Shown here: in pieces, positions 53,983 through 63,802 of the stretch
How positions within the stretch are numbered: position 1 is the first letter of the stretch
How the letters are laid out: each line of letters starts with the position of its first letter
Source of the DNA: CAWBRT01 sp050015355
GTDB taxonomy: Bacteria > Acidobacteriota > Terriglobia > Terriglobales > Acidobacteriaceae
DNA length: 64,000 nucleotides
Assembly: GCA_050015355.1 (NCBI GenBank)
Contig: JBEKBO010000002.1
Location: 1-64,000, forward strand
Direction of reading: 5' to 3'
Program-made: the position numbers and the translations under genes
The notes under the pieces: model-generated
The model's database searches: none
What the model saw: the letters and a program-made list of their open reading frames with translations, nothing else
Told to the model about the DNA's origin: nothing

Positions 53983-54221
53983 TTGCCCTTGTCCAATGCC
54001 TTGAAATCCCTGGAGATCGCACCACTAGATCACAGGTCGATGTGCGCTAAAGGCGGCGCATCCGCCTGCACGAAAAAGGGTTCGGGCAAGGGGCGACACC
54101 CGGACCGAGCATCCAGAATTCCGGCTCGCGCCGTGCTCCCATTTAGTGGCATTTCCCTATTTCGCGTCCCCGGCGCGTGGCCATTTCGTGTAGATTTAAT
54201 GTAAGTGTTCGATTCGAAACA

Positions 54222-54563
54222 ATGAGCAAGACGGTTCTGATCGTCAGCTACAACCCTGAACTGCTTTCGCCGCATAAGCAGGCCTTGACCGAAGCCGGTT
54301 ATGAAGTGCGGGAGTGCGATTCGCTTTCCGCCGCTCTGGGCGCGGTCGGACCGGGAAAGACAGATCTTATGGTGCTCTCCCCCGACATTCCGGTTGGCGA
54401 CCGCAGGCGCATGGAAGCGGAAGCGAAACGGCGCAACCAGAACATCAGAATCGTGCTTTTCTGCGAAGGCGAGAAGGTGAAAGACGTGTTCGCAAGCGCC
54501 ACGCTCTTGCTGTCGGGGGCACCCGCCGCGCTGATCGAGACGGCCGGGCAGCTACTTTCGTAG
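54222..54563 (+). CDS. degenerate receiver-like domain protein
   Basis: 113 residues from ATG 54222. The pattern KTVLIVSYNPELL, then ALTEAGYEVRECDS and TDLMVLSPDIPVGDRR follows the response-regulator fold. However, the acidic pocket near the N-terminus is missing and the presumed phosphorylation site is not a clear Asp. It may be a non-phosphorylated receiver used for protein contacts. It is divergent from the Fnr-like gene and shares its upstream region. Confidence 0.6.
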   Translation: MSKTVLIVSYNPELLSPHKQALTEAGYEVRECDSLSAALGAVGPGKTDLMVLSPDIPVGDRRRMEAEAKRRNQNIRIVLFCEGEKVKDVFASATLLLSGAPAALIETAGQLLS

Positions 54564-54697
54564 TAGCCTGCTTCGCCTTCGGAGTGGAGTACTAAGGCGT
54601 TCGAGCCCTGGAAAAATTTTGGCGTCACCCGTTTTTTATGACGCATATCACAGACCGGCCGGACAAGGCCCTGAAGAATATTTGCACAGCCCGACTA

Positions 54698-54735
54698 CCC
54701 CAACACGCGCAACCACAGCGCGTGCCGGGGACCCC
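54698..54735. repeat. 38-bp palindromic repeat before the acyl-CoA dehydrogenase gene
   Basis: It begins CCCCAACACGCGCA and ends CCGGGGACCCC, with ACGCGC/GCGCGT inner arms. It matches, in opposite orientation, the element inside the recombinase gene at 26259-26296. It lies 24 bases before the start codon, so it is in the leader of the mRNA. Confidence 0.8.
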
Positions 54736-54759
54736 GGAAAGGAAACCTGGAAACCCAAT

Positions 54760-56994
54760 ATGTCCAGCACCGCCGCGAAGCCTGAAGCCGAAACTCTGCG
54801 TACCCTGCCCGGCGACGATATTCGCCAGATTCTCTGGCGCTTCTCCGACCGCTATGACCTGCAGATGCTGGTGCAATCCTCCCGCTCGGTTGCACGCACG
54901 GTCGTCGCTCGCCTGGTGGCCGAAGGCGAACGCAATACGCATGAATGGACCGCGCGCAAAAACGAGTTGCTGAAAGCCTATGACGAGTCCGGCATTACGG
55001 CGGCCTTCATGGAACCTGAAGAAGGCGGATTCATCGCCGGTCCGAAGAACCTGGCGCTGGCGCTGACCGCTTTCGAATTGGCCTGGGTGGATGGCGGAGC
55101 CGCCACCGGCGCCCTGGCGAGCTGCCTTGCGCTGTCGCCCATTCACGAACGCGGCACTCCCGAGCAGAAACAGCGCTACATGTCGCTGTGCGCTCCGGCG
55201 CAGTCAGGCGAAAATCGCACGCCCTGGCGCGGCGCCTTCTGCCTGACCGAGCCCATCCCTTATGTCGGCGTCGACACTGGCATGCTCAACGGCAAGGTCC
55301 GGATTGCCGAGTGGAAAGAGGGTGAAGAGCCGATGCTACAGGTCGACAAGCGCGGGCGCTTCATCACCAACATGGGGTTCGCCAACTTCGTCACCGCGGC
55401 CGTGCAAACGGCCGACGAGAAGATCAAGGGAAGCTGCATCATCATCCTGGAAGAAGGCGATCCGGGGACTTTTGACCGTGGCACACCGACCCGCAAGATG
55501 GTCCACCAGTTATCGTCGACTTGCGACCCCATCTTCAGCCTGCGCGTTCCCGCCAGCCGCATCGTCGGAGGCTATACCGTTAAGGACGGCGTCATCGTCC
55601 CCAACTACGACCACAGCGAAATCATTGAAGCCGTATTCAAGCGCACGCGGGTCACGGTTGCGGTGATGACCGCAGCCAAGCTGCTCTCGGCCGTCGAGCC
55701 GGTCATCCGCTATCAGCGCGGGCGTTTTCGCGGAGCCGAGCAGGCTACGCCGGGCACGCTGCGCTACGAACTCGGCCTGCAGCAACGCGAAGACGTGCTG
55801 CATCGGCTGGTGGATGTGTGGGCGATGGGCGAATCTACCGCTTCGTTGGGATTTGCCGCGGCGCGCTGCTTCGACGTGCTGGACCCGCTGGAGAAAGAAA
55901 AGAACCGGCTTCTCGCCGAAAAAGGTATTAACGGCGGCAAAACGGAGATCAAGTTCTTCCGCGGAATCGCCAAGGACGCGATTGAATTCCTGCAACTTTG
56001 CCGCGATCCCGAGGCCGCGAAGAACAATCCACGGCTACAGGAGCTGCACGACAACACGCTGGTGCAGTATGCCATTCTCGACTCGGTGGCAAGCGTGCTC
56101 TGCCCCGCGTCCAAGCTTTGGAATACCGGCCAGGGTTCGGTCATGATGCGCGAGGCCGTGAGCCTGATGGGCGGCTATGGCATCACCGAAGATTGTCCCG
56201 GCTTCCTCGGCCACAAGTGGATGGACTCGCAACTGGAAGCGACCTACGAAGGCCCGGAGGCCGTGCAGCGCCGCAATCTTACGGTCACCATGACCAGCGA
56301 GGTGTTCCTGGCCCAGTTCCGCAATTGGATCGTGGAGATGCGCCAGATCGCCAGCGCCCGCCCCGGAACCGGAGCCTGCGCACTGGCGACCGCGATGAGA
56401 CTGTGGCTGTGGGCATTCGAACATCTGCAATCCGCCACCGACGCCAATGGCAACAAGCTGTACCACGGCACGCGCCAAGGCGTGACGTTCGCATTGGCAG
56501 ACGCGCTTTGCTGGTTGTTGGCAGCTCGTCAGCAGGTGCTCGACGTGCTGGAACTCGAGCAGAAGGGCCCGGAGAATCCGCTCGTCGCCGAAGGCCTGGC
56601 AGGCACTGTCCAGTTTTACAGCGACCTGTGCCACGTTCAAGTTGCTCGCGCCGCGGGCGAGGCGGGCCGGGTTTGCGCCGAGTTGGTCAACGGCTACAAC
56701 CGGCATCCGGCGTGGGACGACGAGGGATACAAGGGTTGTTTCCGGGCGGAAGAGATGGATGGCTTGGAGAATCTCATTCCCGGCATCGCGGCTGTCGCGA
56801 TCGATGTCGTGGGCGCCGACGGCTCGCATCCGCAGAAGGCTGGCCCGTGCGTCAGCGGCAAAGGGCTCGACGAATTCAGACGTTTGCGCAGCCGGCTCGA
56901 TAGCTGCCTGACCGGGTCCATGCTGGCGAAGGACCGGGCGGCTGAAGCGCTTACCAAAGTCATGATTCCCGAAGCGCTCGACTACCCGATGTAA
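54760..56994 (+). CDS. acyl-CoA dehydrogenase family protein
   Basis: 744 residues from ATG 54760 (after AAGGAAA); the frame to 54619 crosses the repeat. It is longer than the usual ~400-residue family. Seen: GAFCLTEP and ISRF-like mid-domain strands, RTRVTVAVMTAAKLLSAVEP, MREAVSLMGGYGITED with the FAD/acyl site, and an extra C-terminal helical domain of about 170 residues (after LTVTMTSEVF). The long form occurs in some very-long-chain or uncharacterised members. It would pass electrons to the ETF genes just downstream. Confidence 0.88.
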   Translation: MSSTAAKPEAETLRTLPGDDIRQILWRFSDRYDLQMLVQSSRSVARTVVARLVAEGERNTHEWTARKNELLKAYDESGITAAFMEPEEGGFIAGPKNLALALTAFELAWVDGGAATGALASCLALSPIHERGTPEQKQRYMSLCAPAQSGENRTPWRGAFCLTEPIPYVGVDTGMLNGKVRIAEWKEGEEPMLQVDKRGRFITNMGFANFVTAAVQTADEKIKGSCIIILEEGDPGTFDRGTPTRKMVHQLSSTCDPIFSLRVPASRIVGGYTVKDGVIVPNYDHSEIIEAVFKRTRVTVAVMTAAKLLSAVEPVIRYQRGRFRGAEQATPGTLRYELGLQQREDVLHRLVDVWAMGESTASLGFAAARCFDVLDPLEKEKNRLLAEKGINGGKTEIKFFRGIAKDAIEFLQLCRDPEAAKNNPRLQELHDNTLVQYAILDSVASVLCPASKLWNTGQGSVMMREAVSLMGGYGITEDCPGFLGHKWMDSQLEATYEGPEAVQRRNLTVTMTSEVFLAQFRNWIVEMRQIASARPGTGACALATAMRLWLWAFEHLQSATDANGNKLYHGTRQGVTFALADALCWLLAARQQVLDVLELEQKGPENPLVAEGLAGTVQFYSDLCHVQVARAAGEAGRVCAELVNGYNRHPAWDDEGYKGCFRAEEMDGLENLIPGIAAVAIDVVGADGSHPQKAGPCVSGKGLDEFRRLRSRLDSCLTGSMLAKDRAAEALTKVMIPEALDYPM

Positions 56995-57056
56995 CCTTGC
57001 AGGCTGTTTGTATCGACTTCGGACTGAAGTCAAAGGCGGTCCCTCAGCGGCTGAAG

Positions 57057-57252
57057 AGGCTGCTGAAAAACTCGTAGCAGTGTCATCCTGAGGTTGCGCC
57101 GGTTTTGCGCGACCGAAGGATCTGCTTTATTTCCAGCACGCGCAAACAGCAGATCCTTCGCTCCTCCACCCCAGCAACGGCAAAAGTGGCCGTTGCCGGG
57201 GACCCCGGCTGCGCTCAGGATGACACCTCGGAGAACAGTTTTCCAGCAGCCT
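57057..57252. repeat. ~195-bp element with AGGCTGCTGAAAA ends, copy 1
   Basis: Inverted ends AGGCTGCTGAAAAACTC and CAGTTTTCCAGCAGCCT surround a TCATCCTGAGG...GGATCTGCT core with GGGGACCCC-type insert. It is the reverse complement of 60239-60432 in its interior. The flank GGTCCCTCAGCGGCTGAA (57039) is in the same orientation as the flank of copy 2. Confidence 0.85.
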
Positions 57253-57321
57253 GTAATGCCGAGAAGTATGCGGTCAGGAAACGGCGCGGCTAACATGGGC
57301 GCCCCTTCAAGGAAGAACTTT

Positions 57322-59184
57322 TTGAGCACTGAAGAACAACACGTCGATCTGGAGCGGCAAAGTCTCGAAGTGGACATCGCTTGCGTAGGCTTTGGCCCGG
57401 CCATGGGAGGATTTCTAACCACTCTGGCGCGTGGCTTGGTGAAGGAAGACGGATCGTCCGCCGTGGAAAGCCAGGCGATGCCGGGGATGCCCTTGCAGGT
57501 CATTTGCTACGAGCGCGCCGACGATCTTGGTTTTGGCGTCTCGGGCGTGGTGTCGCGGGCTCGCGGCATCACGCAGAGCTTCCCCGACTTGGACGTCTCG
57601 CAGATTCCGATGGCTGCACGCGTCCGCCAGGAAAAAGTGGTTTACCTGCTCGACCCCATCGGCGCCAGCCGTCGCTCGCGAGCGTTGCGGCTGGTCGACA
57701 AGATTGTGAGGTCCCTGGGCTTCGCTCTGCGGCTGAAACACCAGGCTATCGAGCTGCCTTACACGCCGGAGTTTCTCAACAAGCACGATGGCTTGCTGCT
57801 TTCGCTTGGGCAGTTCAATCTCTGGGTCGGCAGCCAAGTACTGGGCTCCGGCAGCGTCCAGATATGGCCGGGCATGCCCGTCTCGCAAGCCCTGATCGAA
57901 GGCGAACGTGTCACGGGCGTGCGCATGGTCGACCAGGGCGTGGACAAAGCGGGCAACCCCGATGCCGGTTTCATGGCTGGCATGGACATCAAGGCCGCGC
58001 TCACCGTGGTCGGCGACGGCCCGGTCGGCCCGGTTGGCCGCCAACTCGACGATCACTTCGGCATGCCCGAGGGACACCACAAACGCGAGTGGGCCGTGGG
58101 CATGAAGGCGGTCGTCGATCTTCCCGAGCACGTCACGCTTGGACCGGGAACGGTCATTCACACCATGGGATTCCCCGAGCCGGAGATTTTCGGCTTCTTC
58201 TACGTTCATCCCGAGCGCGTCGCATCGGTTGGAATTTTTGTTCCCTCGTGGTTTGAGAGCCCCTTGCGCACCTCGTACCGCTATCTCCAGCATTTCATGA
58301 TGCACCCGTACCTATGGCGCTACCTGGAAGGCGGAACGCTGCGTTCGTGGGGCGCAAAATCATTGCAGGAATCGGGCAAGCGCGGCGAGCCCTATCTGGC
58401 CGGCAATGGCTATGCGCGCATCGGCGAGGGCTCCGGCAGCACGAATGTTCTCACCGGATCGGGCGTCGACGAGGCTTGGACGACAGGCGTGCAGCTTGCC
58501 GAAGGCGTTCTCGAGTTGCTGAAAGAAGCGAAACCGTTCAGCAGGGAGAATCTTGAAGCCTGCTACGTCCGGCGCCGCCGCCAGAGTTGGGTGCAGAAGG
58601 AAGGACTCGTTGCCGAGCACGCCCGCGATGGTTTCCAGACCGGGTTTATCTCCGGCCTGATTGGCATGGGGGTTGCCGGATTGACCGGCGGCAAAATCGT
58701 GCTGTCGAACGATCCCAAGCCGCCGCACGAACATCTGCGCTCTCCCGAAGAGTATTTTTCCGGCAAGCTCAGCCCGGCGAAGATCGCCGAGTTGAAGCAG
58801 CAGGCCGCCGCCGAAAACAGGTCGCTTCACGATGTGTTTATGGATGCCTGCGGGTGGCCCGCGGTCCCCTTCGACGGCAAGCTCCTGATCACCCACCAGG
58901 ACGCGTTGCTGGTGGGCGGAAAAGTGCAAGCCGCCGCCGGTTACGCCGACCACGTCGTCTTTATCGACGCCCAGTTGTGCAAGCGTTGCGGAGCCCGCAC
59001 CTGCATCGAAATGTGCTCGGGACAGGCGATCACCACGGGCGAGCAAGCGGTTCCCGCGTTCGACCGCGAGAAATGCATCCACTGCGGCGCGTGCCTCTGG
59101 AACTGCTCGCAGACGACGAACGGAGAAAAGAGCAACATAGAATTCCGCGCCGGCGCGGGCGGATTGCATTCCGCCGAGAACTAA
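57322..59184 (+). CDS. electron transfer flavoprotein:quinone oxidoreductase (FixC-like)
   Basis: 620 residues from TTG 57322, 6 bases after AAGGAAG. ATG 57295 is the alternative and lacks a close ribosome site. It has an FAD Rossmann motif (VDIACVGFGPAMGG), VVGDGPVGPVGR, and a C-terminal ferredoxin part with CKRCGARTCIEMC and CIHCGACLWNC (the second set near 595-605). This is the ETF-QO pattern: electrons from ETF go to menaquinone. Encoded between an acyl-CoA dehydrogenase and the ETF subunits, it completes a beta-oxidation electron route. Confidence 0.88.
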   Translation: MSTEEQHVDLERQSLEVDIACVGFGPAMGGFLTTLARGLVKEDGSSAVESQAMPGMPLQVICYERADDLGFGVSGVVSRARGITQSFPDLDVSQIPMAARVRQEKVVYLLDPIGASRRSRALRLVDKIVRSLGFALRLKHQAIELPYTPEFLNKHDGLLLSLGQFNLWVGSQVLGSGSVQIWPGMPVSQALIEGERVTGVRMVDQGVDKAGNPDAGFMAGMDIKAALTVVGDGPVGPVGRQLDDHFGMPEGHHKREWAVGMKAVVDLPEHVTLGPGTVIHTMGFPEPEIFGFFYVHPERVASVGIFVPSWFESPLRTSYRYLQHFMMHPYLWRYLEGGTLRSWGAKSLQESGKRGEPYLAGNGYARIGEGSGSTNVLTGSGVDEAWTTGVQLAEGVLELLKEAKPFSRENLEACYVRRRRQSWVQKEGLVAEHARDGFQTGFISGLIGMGVAGLTGGKIVLSNDPKPPHEHLRSPEEYFSGKLSPAKIAELKQQAAAENRSLHDVFMDACGWPAVPFDGKLLITHQDALLVGGKVQAAAGYADHVVFIDAQLCKRCGARTCIEMCSGQAITTGEQAVPAFDREKCIHCGACLWNCSQTTNGEKSNIEFRAGAGGLHSAEN

Positions 59185-59199
59185 GCGACCGTCGCTTCG

Positions 59200-59270
59200 A
59201 GCCCCACATTCGCCAACTACGGCAAATGTGGGCCACCCACCACCCACCCAAACTTCGTTTGAATGGGGCA
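59200..59270. repeat. hairpin repeat after the ETF-QO gene
   Basis: CCCACATTCGCC (59203-59214) pairs with GGCAAATGTGGG (59221-59232). The single mismatch is C-A on this strand and G-U on the other. Confidence 0.75.
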
Positions 59271-59390
59271 CACACAAAGCGCCGCATTGCCTGCACCCTG
59301 CGGCGGGTTACGTCTTTCATGGAATTCCTTTAAGATATACCTTTTGCGAAATGTCCAGACGATCAAACCTGGAACTCAGTCAGGAAGATT

Positions 59391-60203
59391 ATGAGCGATC
59401 CCTTGCAAATCATCGTATGCGGCGGCATTGTGCCCGACCCGCTGCAAACCCTGGAGCCGGTGGCCGGCGCGGGTTTGCCCGCCCTGAAGAACGAAATGAT
59501 GCTGCCTGCGGTGCTTGATCCGTGGGCCAGCCACGCACTTTACGAAGCCGCCAACCTGGCCAAGAAAGTGCCCGGCAGCAAGGTCTACTTGGTGAGCCTC
59601 GGGCCGAAGGCAAAGCTTCAGCAGGTGATGATGACGGTGGCGCAGAAGGTTCCGTTCGAGCTGGTCGCCATCGACGGGCCTACCGCCGGCTTTGCCGATT
59701 CGAGCGAGGTGGCGTCGCTGTTGGCGGCCGCTATCCAGGCGATTCCCGGTCTCGACAAAGCGCGTCTGCTGCTGTTCGGCGGCTGGGAGTCAGCTTCACG
59801 CGGCGCCGGCGCGACGCTGCAAATCGTCGGCGAACGGCTCGGGATCACCGACCAGTTTCAGGGCGTCGACCAGATCACCTTCAACGCCGACGGATCGTTT
59901 GAAGTGCTGGAGCGCGTGGAAGGCGGCCAGCACCAGGTTTCCGTATGCGCCAGAGCGCCCGCCGTCCTGGGCTGGGCAACCGGCAACCTCGGCGAGCCAC
60001 GCAACGATCCGCAGGTCGGCATGGCTAACATGCGCACCGTCATGCCCGCGCTGCAACGTGCAAAACCGGCAAAGCTGGCGAACGAAGGTCTCGCATATGC
60101 CAAAGTCGAGTTGCCAAAGCAGCAGCGCACTACGCGCATTGTGAAGGATGTGCCGGCCGACGAGATCGCCAAGGAAATCGTCGCCTGGATCGCGCAAGAG
60201 TAG
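59391..60203 (+). CDS. etfB: electron transfer flavoprotein beta subunit
   Basis: 270 residues. IIVCGGIVPDPLQTLEP, NEMMLPAVLDPWASHALYEAA (split) and the C-terminal RTVMPALQRAKP are ETF-beta features. The nucleotide-binding loop is present (VYLVSLGPKAKLQQVMM). A GGAAGATT site precedes the ATG. It carries AMP and contacts the FAD-binding alpha subunit encoded 340 bases on. The interval holds copy 2 of the ~195-bp element. Confidence 0.88.
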   Translation: MSDPLQIIVCGGIVPDPLQTLEPVAGAGLPALKNEMMLPAVLDPWASHALYEAANLAKKVPGSKVYLVSLGPKAKLQQVMMTVAQKVPFELVAIDGPTAGFADSSEVASLLAAAIQAIPGLDKARLLLFGGWESASRGAGATLQIVGERLGITDQFQGVDQITFNADGSFEVLERVEGGQHQVSVCARAPAVLGWATGNLGEPRNDPQVGMANMRTVMPALQRAKPAKLANEGLAYAKVELPKQQRTTRIVKDVPADEIAKEIVAWIAQE

Positions 60204-60238
60204 ACCAGTTTTGCGAAAGGGTCCCTAGGCGGCTGAAC

Positions 60239-60432
60239 AGGCTGCTGAAAGGCTGTTCTGCGAGGTGTCATCCTGAGCGCAGCCGGGGTCCCCGGCAACG
60301 GCCACTTTTGCCGTTGCTGGGGTGGAGGAGCGAAGGATCTGCTGTTTGCGCGTGCTAAATAAAGCAGATCCTTCGGTCGCGCAAAACCGGCGCGACCTCA
60401 GGATGACACCACTACGAGTTTTTCAGCAGCCT
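60239..60432. repeat. ~195-bp element with AGGCTGCTGAAA ends, copy 2
   Basis: Interior inverted relative to copy 1 (57057-57252), while the outer flank GGTCCCTAGGCGGCTGAA (60219) has the same orientation. It fills most of the 60204-60541 spacer between the ETF subunits. Confidence 0.85.
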
Positions 60433-60541
60433 CTGAAGCCGGAGAATAGGTGGTCATGCAACAGCTTGTATTCTGAAACCGCTCTGGCTCACGCACCGCG
60501 GATGCAGTGGCCGAGAGAGTTCATGGAAGGAACGGGAATTG

Positions 60542-61576
60542 ATGGAAACGATTCTTTTTGTTGCTCACACGGAAGCGGATGGCCTGCTGGCAAAGCCCGC
60601 GCTGGAAGCGCTTGGCGCCGCCATTGAGCTGGCAGCCGCGCTTCCCGGCTCGTCGTTTGTCGTGGGATTATACGGAGCGCAGGTAGCTTCGGCGGCGGAT
60701 CAGGTCGCCAACTGCGGCGCGGCGAGATTTCTGGGCGTGACCGGCACTGAATTCGCGCAGGCGCGCTACGCAACCGACGCCGCCGCAGTCGAGATGCTGG
60801 TCCGTGCGGCGCAAGCCACCATTGTCGTCAGCGCCGGAACCTCGCGGGTAGCGCGCGTGCTGCCTGGCGTCTCGCACCGCCTCGGCGGACGCGTCGACAC
60901 GCATGTCAACAGCATCCAGGTGGAAGGCGGCGCATTGCGCATTACGCGCTGGTTCTACCGTCAGCGTATGGTTGCCGAACTGGCGCGCACGCAGCGCCCA
61001 TGGCTGCTCGCGCTGGACACGGGCTGCCACGCCGCATACCAGGGGGCGCCGGGACAGGCTGCGGCGGAGTTGATTCCGGTCGCGCTCGGCGACAGCCACG
61101 TGCGCACGACGGTCACCGGAGTTCGCTCTCCAGGCACCACACAGCAAACCATCCGTCCGGACGCCAAGCTGCTGTTCGTCGCCGGCGCGGGATGGACCAA
61201 GAAGCAAAAGGACGGACAGACGCACGCCAAGGAAGCCGAGCAAATCATCCTTGGGTTCCTTGATTGCTCGCAGGCTTCGCTCGGCGGCAGCAAGTCGCTG
61301 GTCGACCTGAGCGGCGAAGGAGAGTCCGTGCTCGGCTTCATGAGTCACATGAACCAGGTGGGCCAGACCGGCGCGACTCCGCGCCATCCCAAGGGCCTTT
61401 CCACCTGCTGCCACGGCGAAGAGCCTCACGTTGTGGGCTGGCGGTTCATCAACGAACGCCGCGCCGTCAATCTCGACCCCAACTGTGGATGGGCGCGCGG
61501 CAAGGCCGACGTGCTCTACGTGGCCGACGCGTTCGAGGTCATGCGCAAGGTGAACGATTTGCTAAGCGCGAAGTAG
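60542..61576 (+). CDS. etfA: electron transfer flavoprotein alpha subunit
   Basis: 344 residues from ATG 60542 (TTG 60539 also in frame), with GGAAGGAACGGG upstream. METILFVAHTEADG begins an ETF alpha N-terminal domain. VVSAGTSRVARVLPGVSHR fits the flavodoxin-like part, and the C-terminal FAD domain ends WARGKADVLYVADAF. The FAD-binding region is more divergent than in typical EtfA, with a CCHGEEPHVVGWRFINERRA (20-residue) segment rich in charged residues. It pairs with etfB. Confidence 0.82.
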   Translation: METILFVAHTEADGLLAKPALEALGAAIELAAALPGSSFVVGLYGAQVASAADQVANCGAARFLGVTGTEFAQARYATDAAAVEMLVRAAQATIVVSAGTSRVARVLPGVSHRLGGRVDTHVNSIQVEGGALRITRWFYRQRMVAELARTQRPWLLALDTGCHAAYQGAPGQAAAELIPVALGDSHVRTTVTGVRSPGTTQQTIRPDAKLLFVAGAGWTKKQKDGQTHAKEAEQIILGFLDCSQASLGGSKSLVDLSGEGESVLGFMSHMNQVGQTGATPRHPKGLSTCCHGEEPHVVGWRFINERRAVNLDPNCGWARGKADVLYVADAFEVMRKVNDLLSAK

Positions 61577-61604
61577 CATCAGTTTCTTGGAGTTTCGCCG
61601 GAAC

Positions 61605-61645
61605 TGCCCCACCCTACGCAAAAGCGGCGTAGAATGGGGCACCCG
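61605..61645. repeat. hairpin repeat between convergent genes
   Basis: CCCCACCCTACGC (61607-61619) and GCGTAGAATGGGG (61627-61639). Two mismatches are C-A on this strand and G-U on the other. It may end transcription from either side. Confidence 0.7.
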
Positions 61646-61661
61646 TGAACAGTTGGTCGAG

Positions 61662-63317
61662 CTACCGTCCTTCCTTCTGCGCCACCGTCGGAAACGTCTT
61701 GACACTCTCGCGCAGCTTGAACTTCTGCAGCTTACCCGTCGAGGTCTTGGGCAGCGGCCCGAAAATCACCGTCTTCGGAACCTTGAAGTGCGCCAGGTTT
61801 TCCCGGCAGAAGGCAATGATATCCGCCTCAGTCGCCTGCGCACCGTCCTTCAGGGTTATGAAGGCGCACGGGGTCTCGCCCCACTTCTCGTCCGGACGCG
61901 CCACCACGCCCGCCTCCAGCACCTCCGGATGACGGTACAGCACGGCTTCGACCTCGATGGTGGAGATGTTTTCACCGCCGGAAATAATGATGTCCTTCAG
62001 CCGGTCCTTCACCTCTATGTAGCCGTTCGGATGCATCACGCCCAGGTCGCCCGTGTGGAACCATCCTCCGGCAAACGCCTCTTGCGTGGCGCGCGGATTC
62101 TTCAGGTACCCACGCATGATGGTGTTGCCGCGCATGAAGATCTCGCCCATGGTCGTGCCGTCGCCCGGCACCGGGTTCAGGCTGTGCGGATCGCCCACCA
62201 TCAACCTTTCCAGCGTTATGTACGGCACGCCTTGACGCGCATTGCACGCCGCCTGTTCCCGTACCGGCAGCGCATTACACTCCTTCCGCCAGGCGCAGAC
62301 CGTGACCGGACCATAAACTTCCGTCAGGCCATATACATGCGTCACCTCGAAGCCGAGGTGCTGCATTTTTTCAATGATTGCCGCCGGAGGAGCCGCGCCG
62401 GCAGTCATCATCCGCACCCCTTTTGGAATCTCGCGCCTGCTCTCCGGCGGAGCGTTGACCAGGGTTCCCATGACGATCGGCGCACCGCAAAGATGCGTCA
62501 CTTTGTGATCGGCGATTGCGTCGTACATTGCTTTGGCCGTTACCTGCCGCAGACACACATGAGTGCCCGCCATGGCCGTGATGGTCCACGGAAAACACCA
62601 GCCATTGCAGTGGAACATCGGCAGCGTCCACAGATAATTAGGATGGTGCGGCATCGCCCAGGTAAGAGCGTTCCCGACGGCGTTCAAGTGAGCCCCGCGA
62701 TGGTGATAGACCACGCCCTTGGGGTTTCCCGTCGTTCCCGAAGTGTAGTTCAGCGAGATTGCCTGCCATTCGTCGGCGGGCATCTGCCAGTCGAACCTGG
62801 GATCTCCCTCGGCCAGTAGCTGCTCGTAGTTCAATTCCCCCAGCAGCGCTCCGCCTTTGCCGCGCGGATCGTCAACGTCGATGACCAGGGGCTTGTTCGG
62901 CAGCAGAGCGAGGGCTTTGCCGATCACGCCCGAAAACTCGGTGTCGGTAATCAGCACTTTGGCTTCGCTGTGCTGCAGAATGAAAGCGATTGACTCGGCG
63001 TCGAGGCGGATGTTGAGCGCGTTCAAGACCGCTCCACTCATGGGCACCCCGAAATGCACTTCCAGGCCCTCGGGAATGTTCGGGGTCATCACCGCCACCG
63101 TATCGCCGATGCTCATGCCGCGCCGGTGCAGCGCCGAGGCGAGCCGAACGCAGCGCTCATAGGTCTCGCGCCACGTGCGCCTGAGATCTCCGTGCACTAC
63201 CGCGATTCGCTCCGGGTACACGGCCGCCGTACGCCGGATGAACGAGAGCGGCGATAGCGGCGCATAATTCGCAATGTTCTTGTCGAGGCCAACTTCGTAA
63301 GGATTCTGACTTGCCAT
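61662..63317 (-). CDS. AMP-dependent fatty acyl-CoA synthetase
   Basis: 551 residues from ATG 63317 (GAGGAA just upstream; longer frame to 63380). ANL blocks: NYTSGTTGNPKGVVYHH (the P-loop-like A3), VYGLTEVYGPV, GWFHTGDLG and KDIIISGGENIS, with the C-terminal Lys in PKTSTGKLQKF. The pattern fits medium/long-chain acyl-CoA ligases. Convergent with etfA, it probably supplies acyl-CoA to the dehydrogenase upstream. Confidence 0.92.
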   Translation of the reverse strand: MASQNPYEVGLDKNIANYAPLSPLSFIRRTAAVYPERIAVVHGDLRRTWRETYERCVRLASALHRRGMSIGDTVAVMTPNIPEGLEVHFGVPMSGAVLNALNIRLDAESIAFILQHSEAKVLITDTEFSGVIGKALALLPNKPLVIDVDDPRGKGGALLGELNYEQLLAEGDPRFDWQMPADEWQAISLNYTSGTTGNPKGVVYHHRGAHLNAVGNALTWAMPHHPNYLWTLPMFHCNGWCFPWTITAMAGTHVCLRQVTAKAMYDAIADHKVTHLCGAPIVMGTLVNAPPESRREIPKGVRMMTAGAAPPAAIIEKMQHLGFEVTHVYGLTEVYGPVTVCAWRKECNALPVREQAACNARQGVPYITLERLMVGDPHSLNPVPGDGTTMGEIFMRGNTIMRGYLKNPRATQEAFAGGWFHTGDLGVMHPNGYIEVKDRLKDIIISGGENISTIEVEAVLYRHPEVLEAGVVARPDEKWGETPCAFITLKDGAQATEADIIAFCRENLAHFKVPKTVIFGPLPKTSTGKLQKFKLRESVKTFPTVAQKEGR

Positions 63318-63341
63318 GTGATTCCTCGCTATACCAGGATG

Positions 63342-63455
63342 CTGAAAAACAGGCCTGCTCTGACGTGAGCATATAAACAATTGCGCTGTAGCCCTTTGGC
63401 TTAAACATTTCGTAGCGCCTCGCTTGGTGCTTCGGCGCGTTTTTCAGCAGCCTGC
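63342..63455. repeat. degenerate copy of the GGCTGCTGAAAAA element
   Basis: GATGCTGAAAAACAGG at the left and CGTTTTTCAGCAGCCTGCC at the right end enclose unrelated sequence. A GACACTCAGGATGACACTCACGAG fragment of the TCATCCTGAG type lies at 63560. No gene is recognised in 63318-63802. Confidence 0.6.
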
Positions 63456-63802
63456 CAGGGTTGCCGACGGCGGGCAGGTGCATGACTTTATGCCACGTAT
63501 CGCACTCCCATGTCCACTGCCTCAAGGCGAGTTCTGGATTCAGCCGGCAGTAGCTCCCAAGCAGACACTCAGGATGACACTCACGAGATGTTTTAATCAT
63601 GCGCAAGTATTTAGGGACACCACACTCGCGACGCAAATGCAAATTGACCGTGCAGAACCGGCCAGCGTAGAATTCACAAGGGCCGCCAGGTAACGATTTG
63701 TCTCGATCCATGGTCCCCGGGCTCTGCCTCGGTGTATCTCAGACAGCGCTACCGTTCCGGAACGGATACCAAATACATTCTTGCGGCAGGAGTGAGGTCC
63801 TT

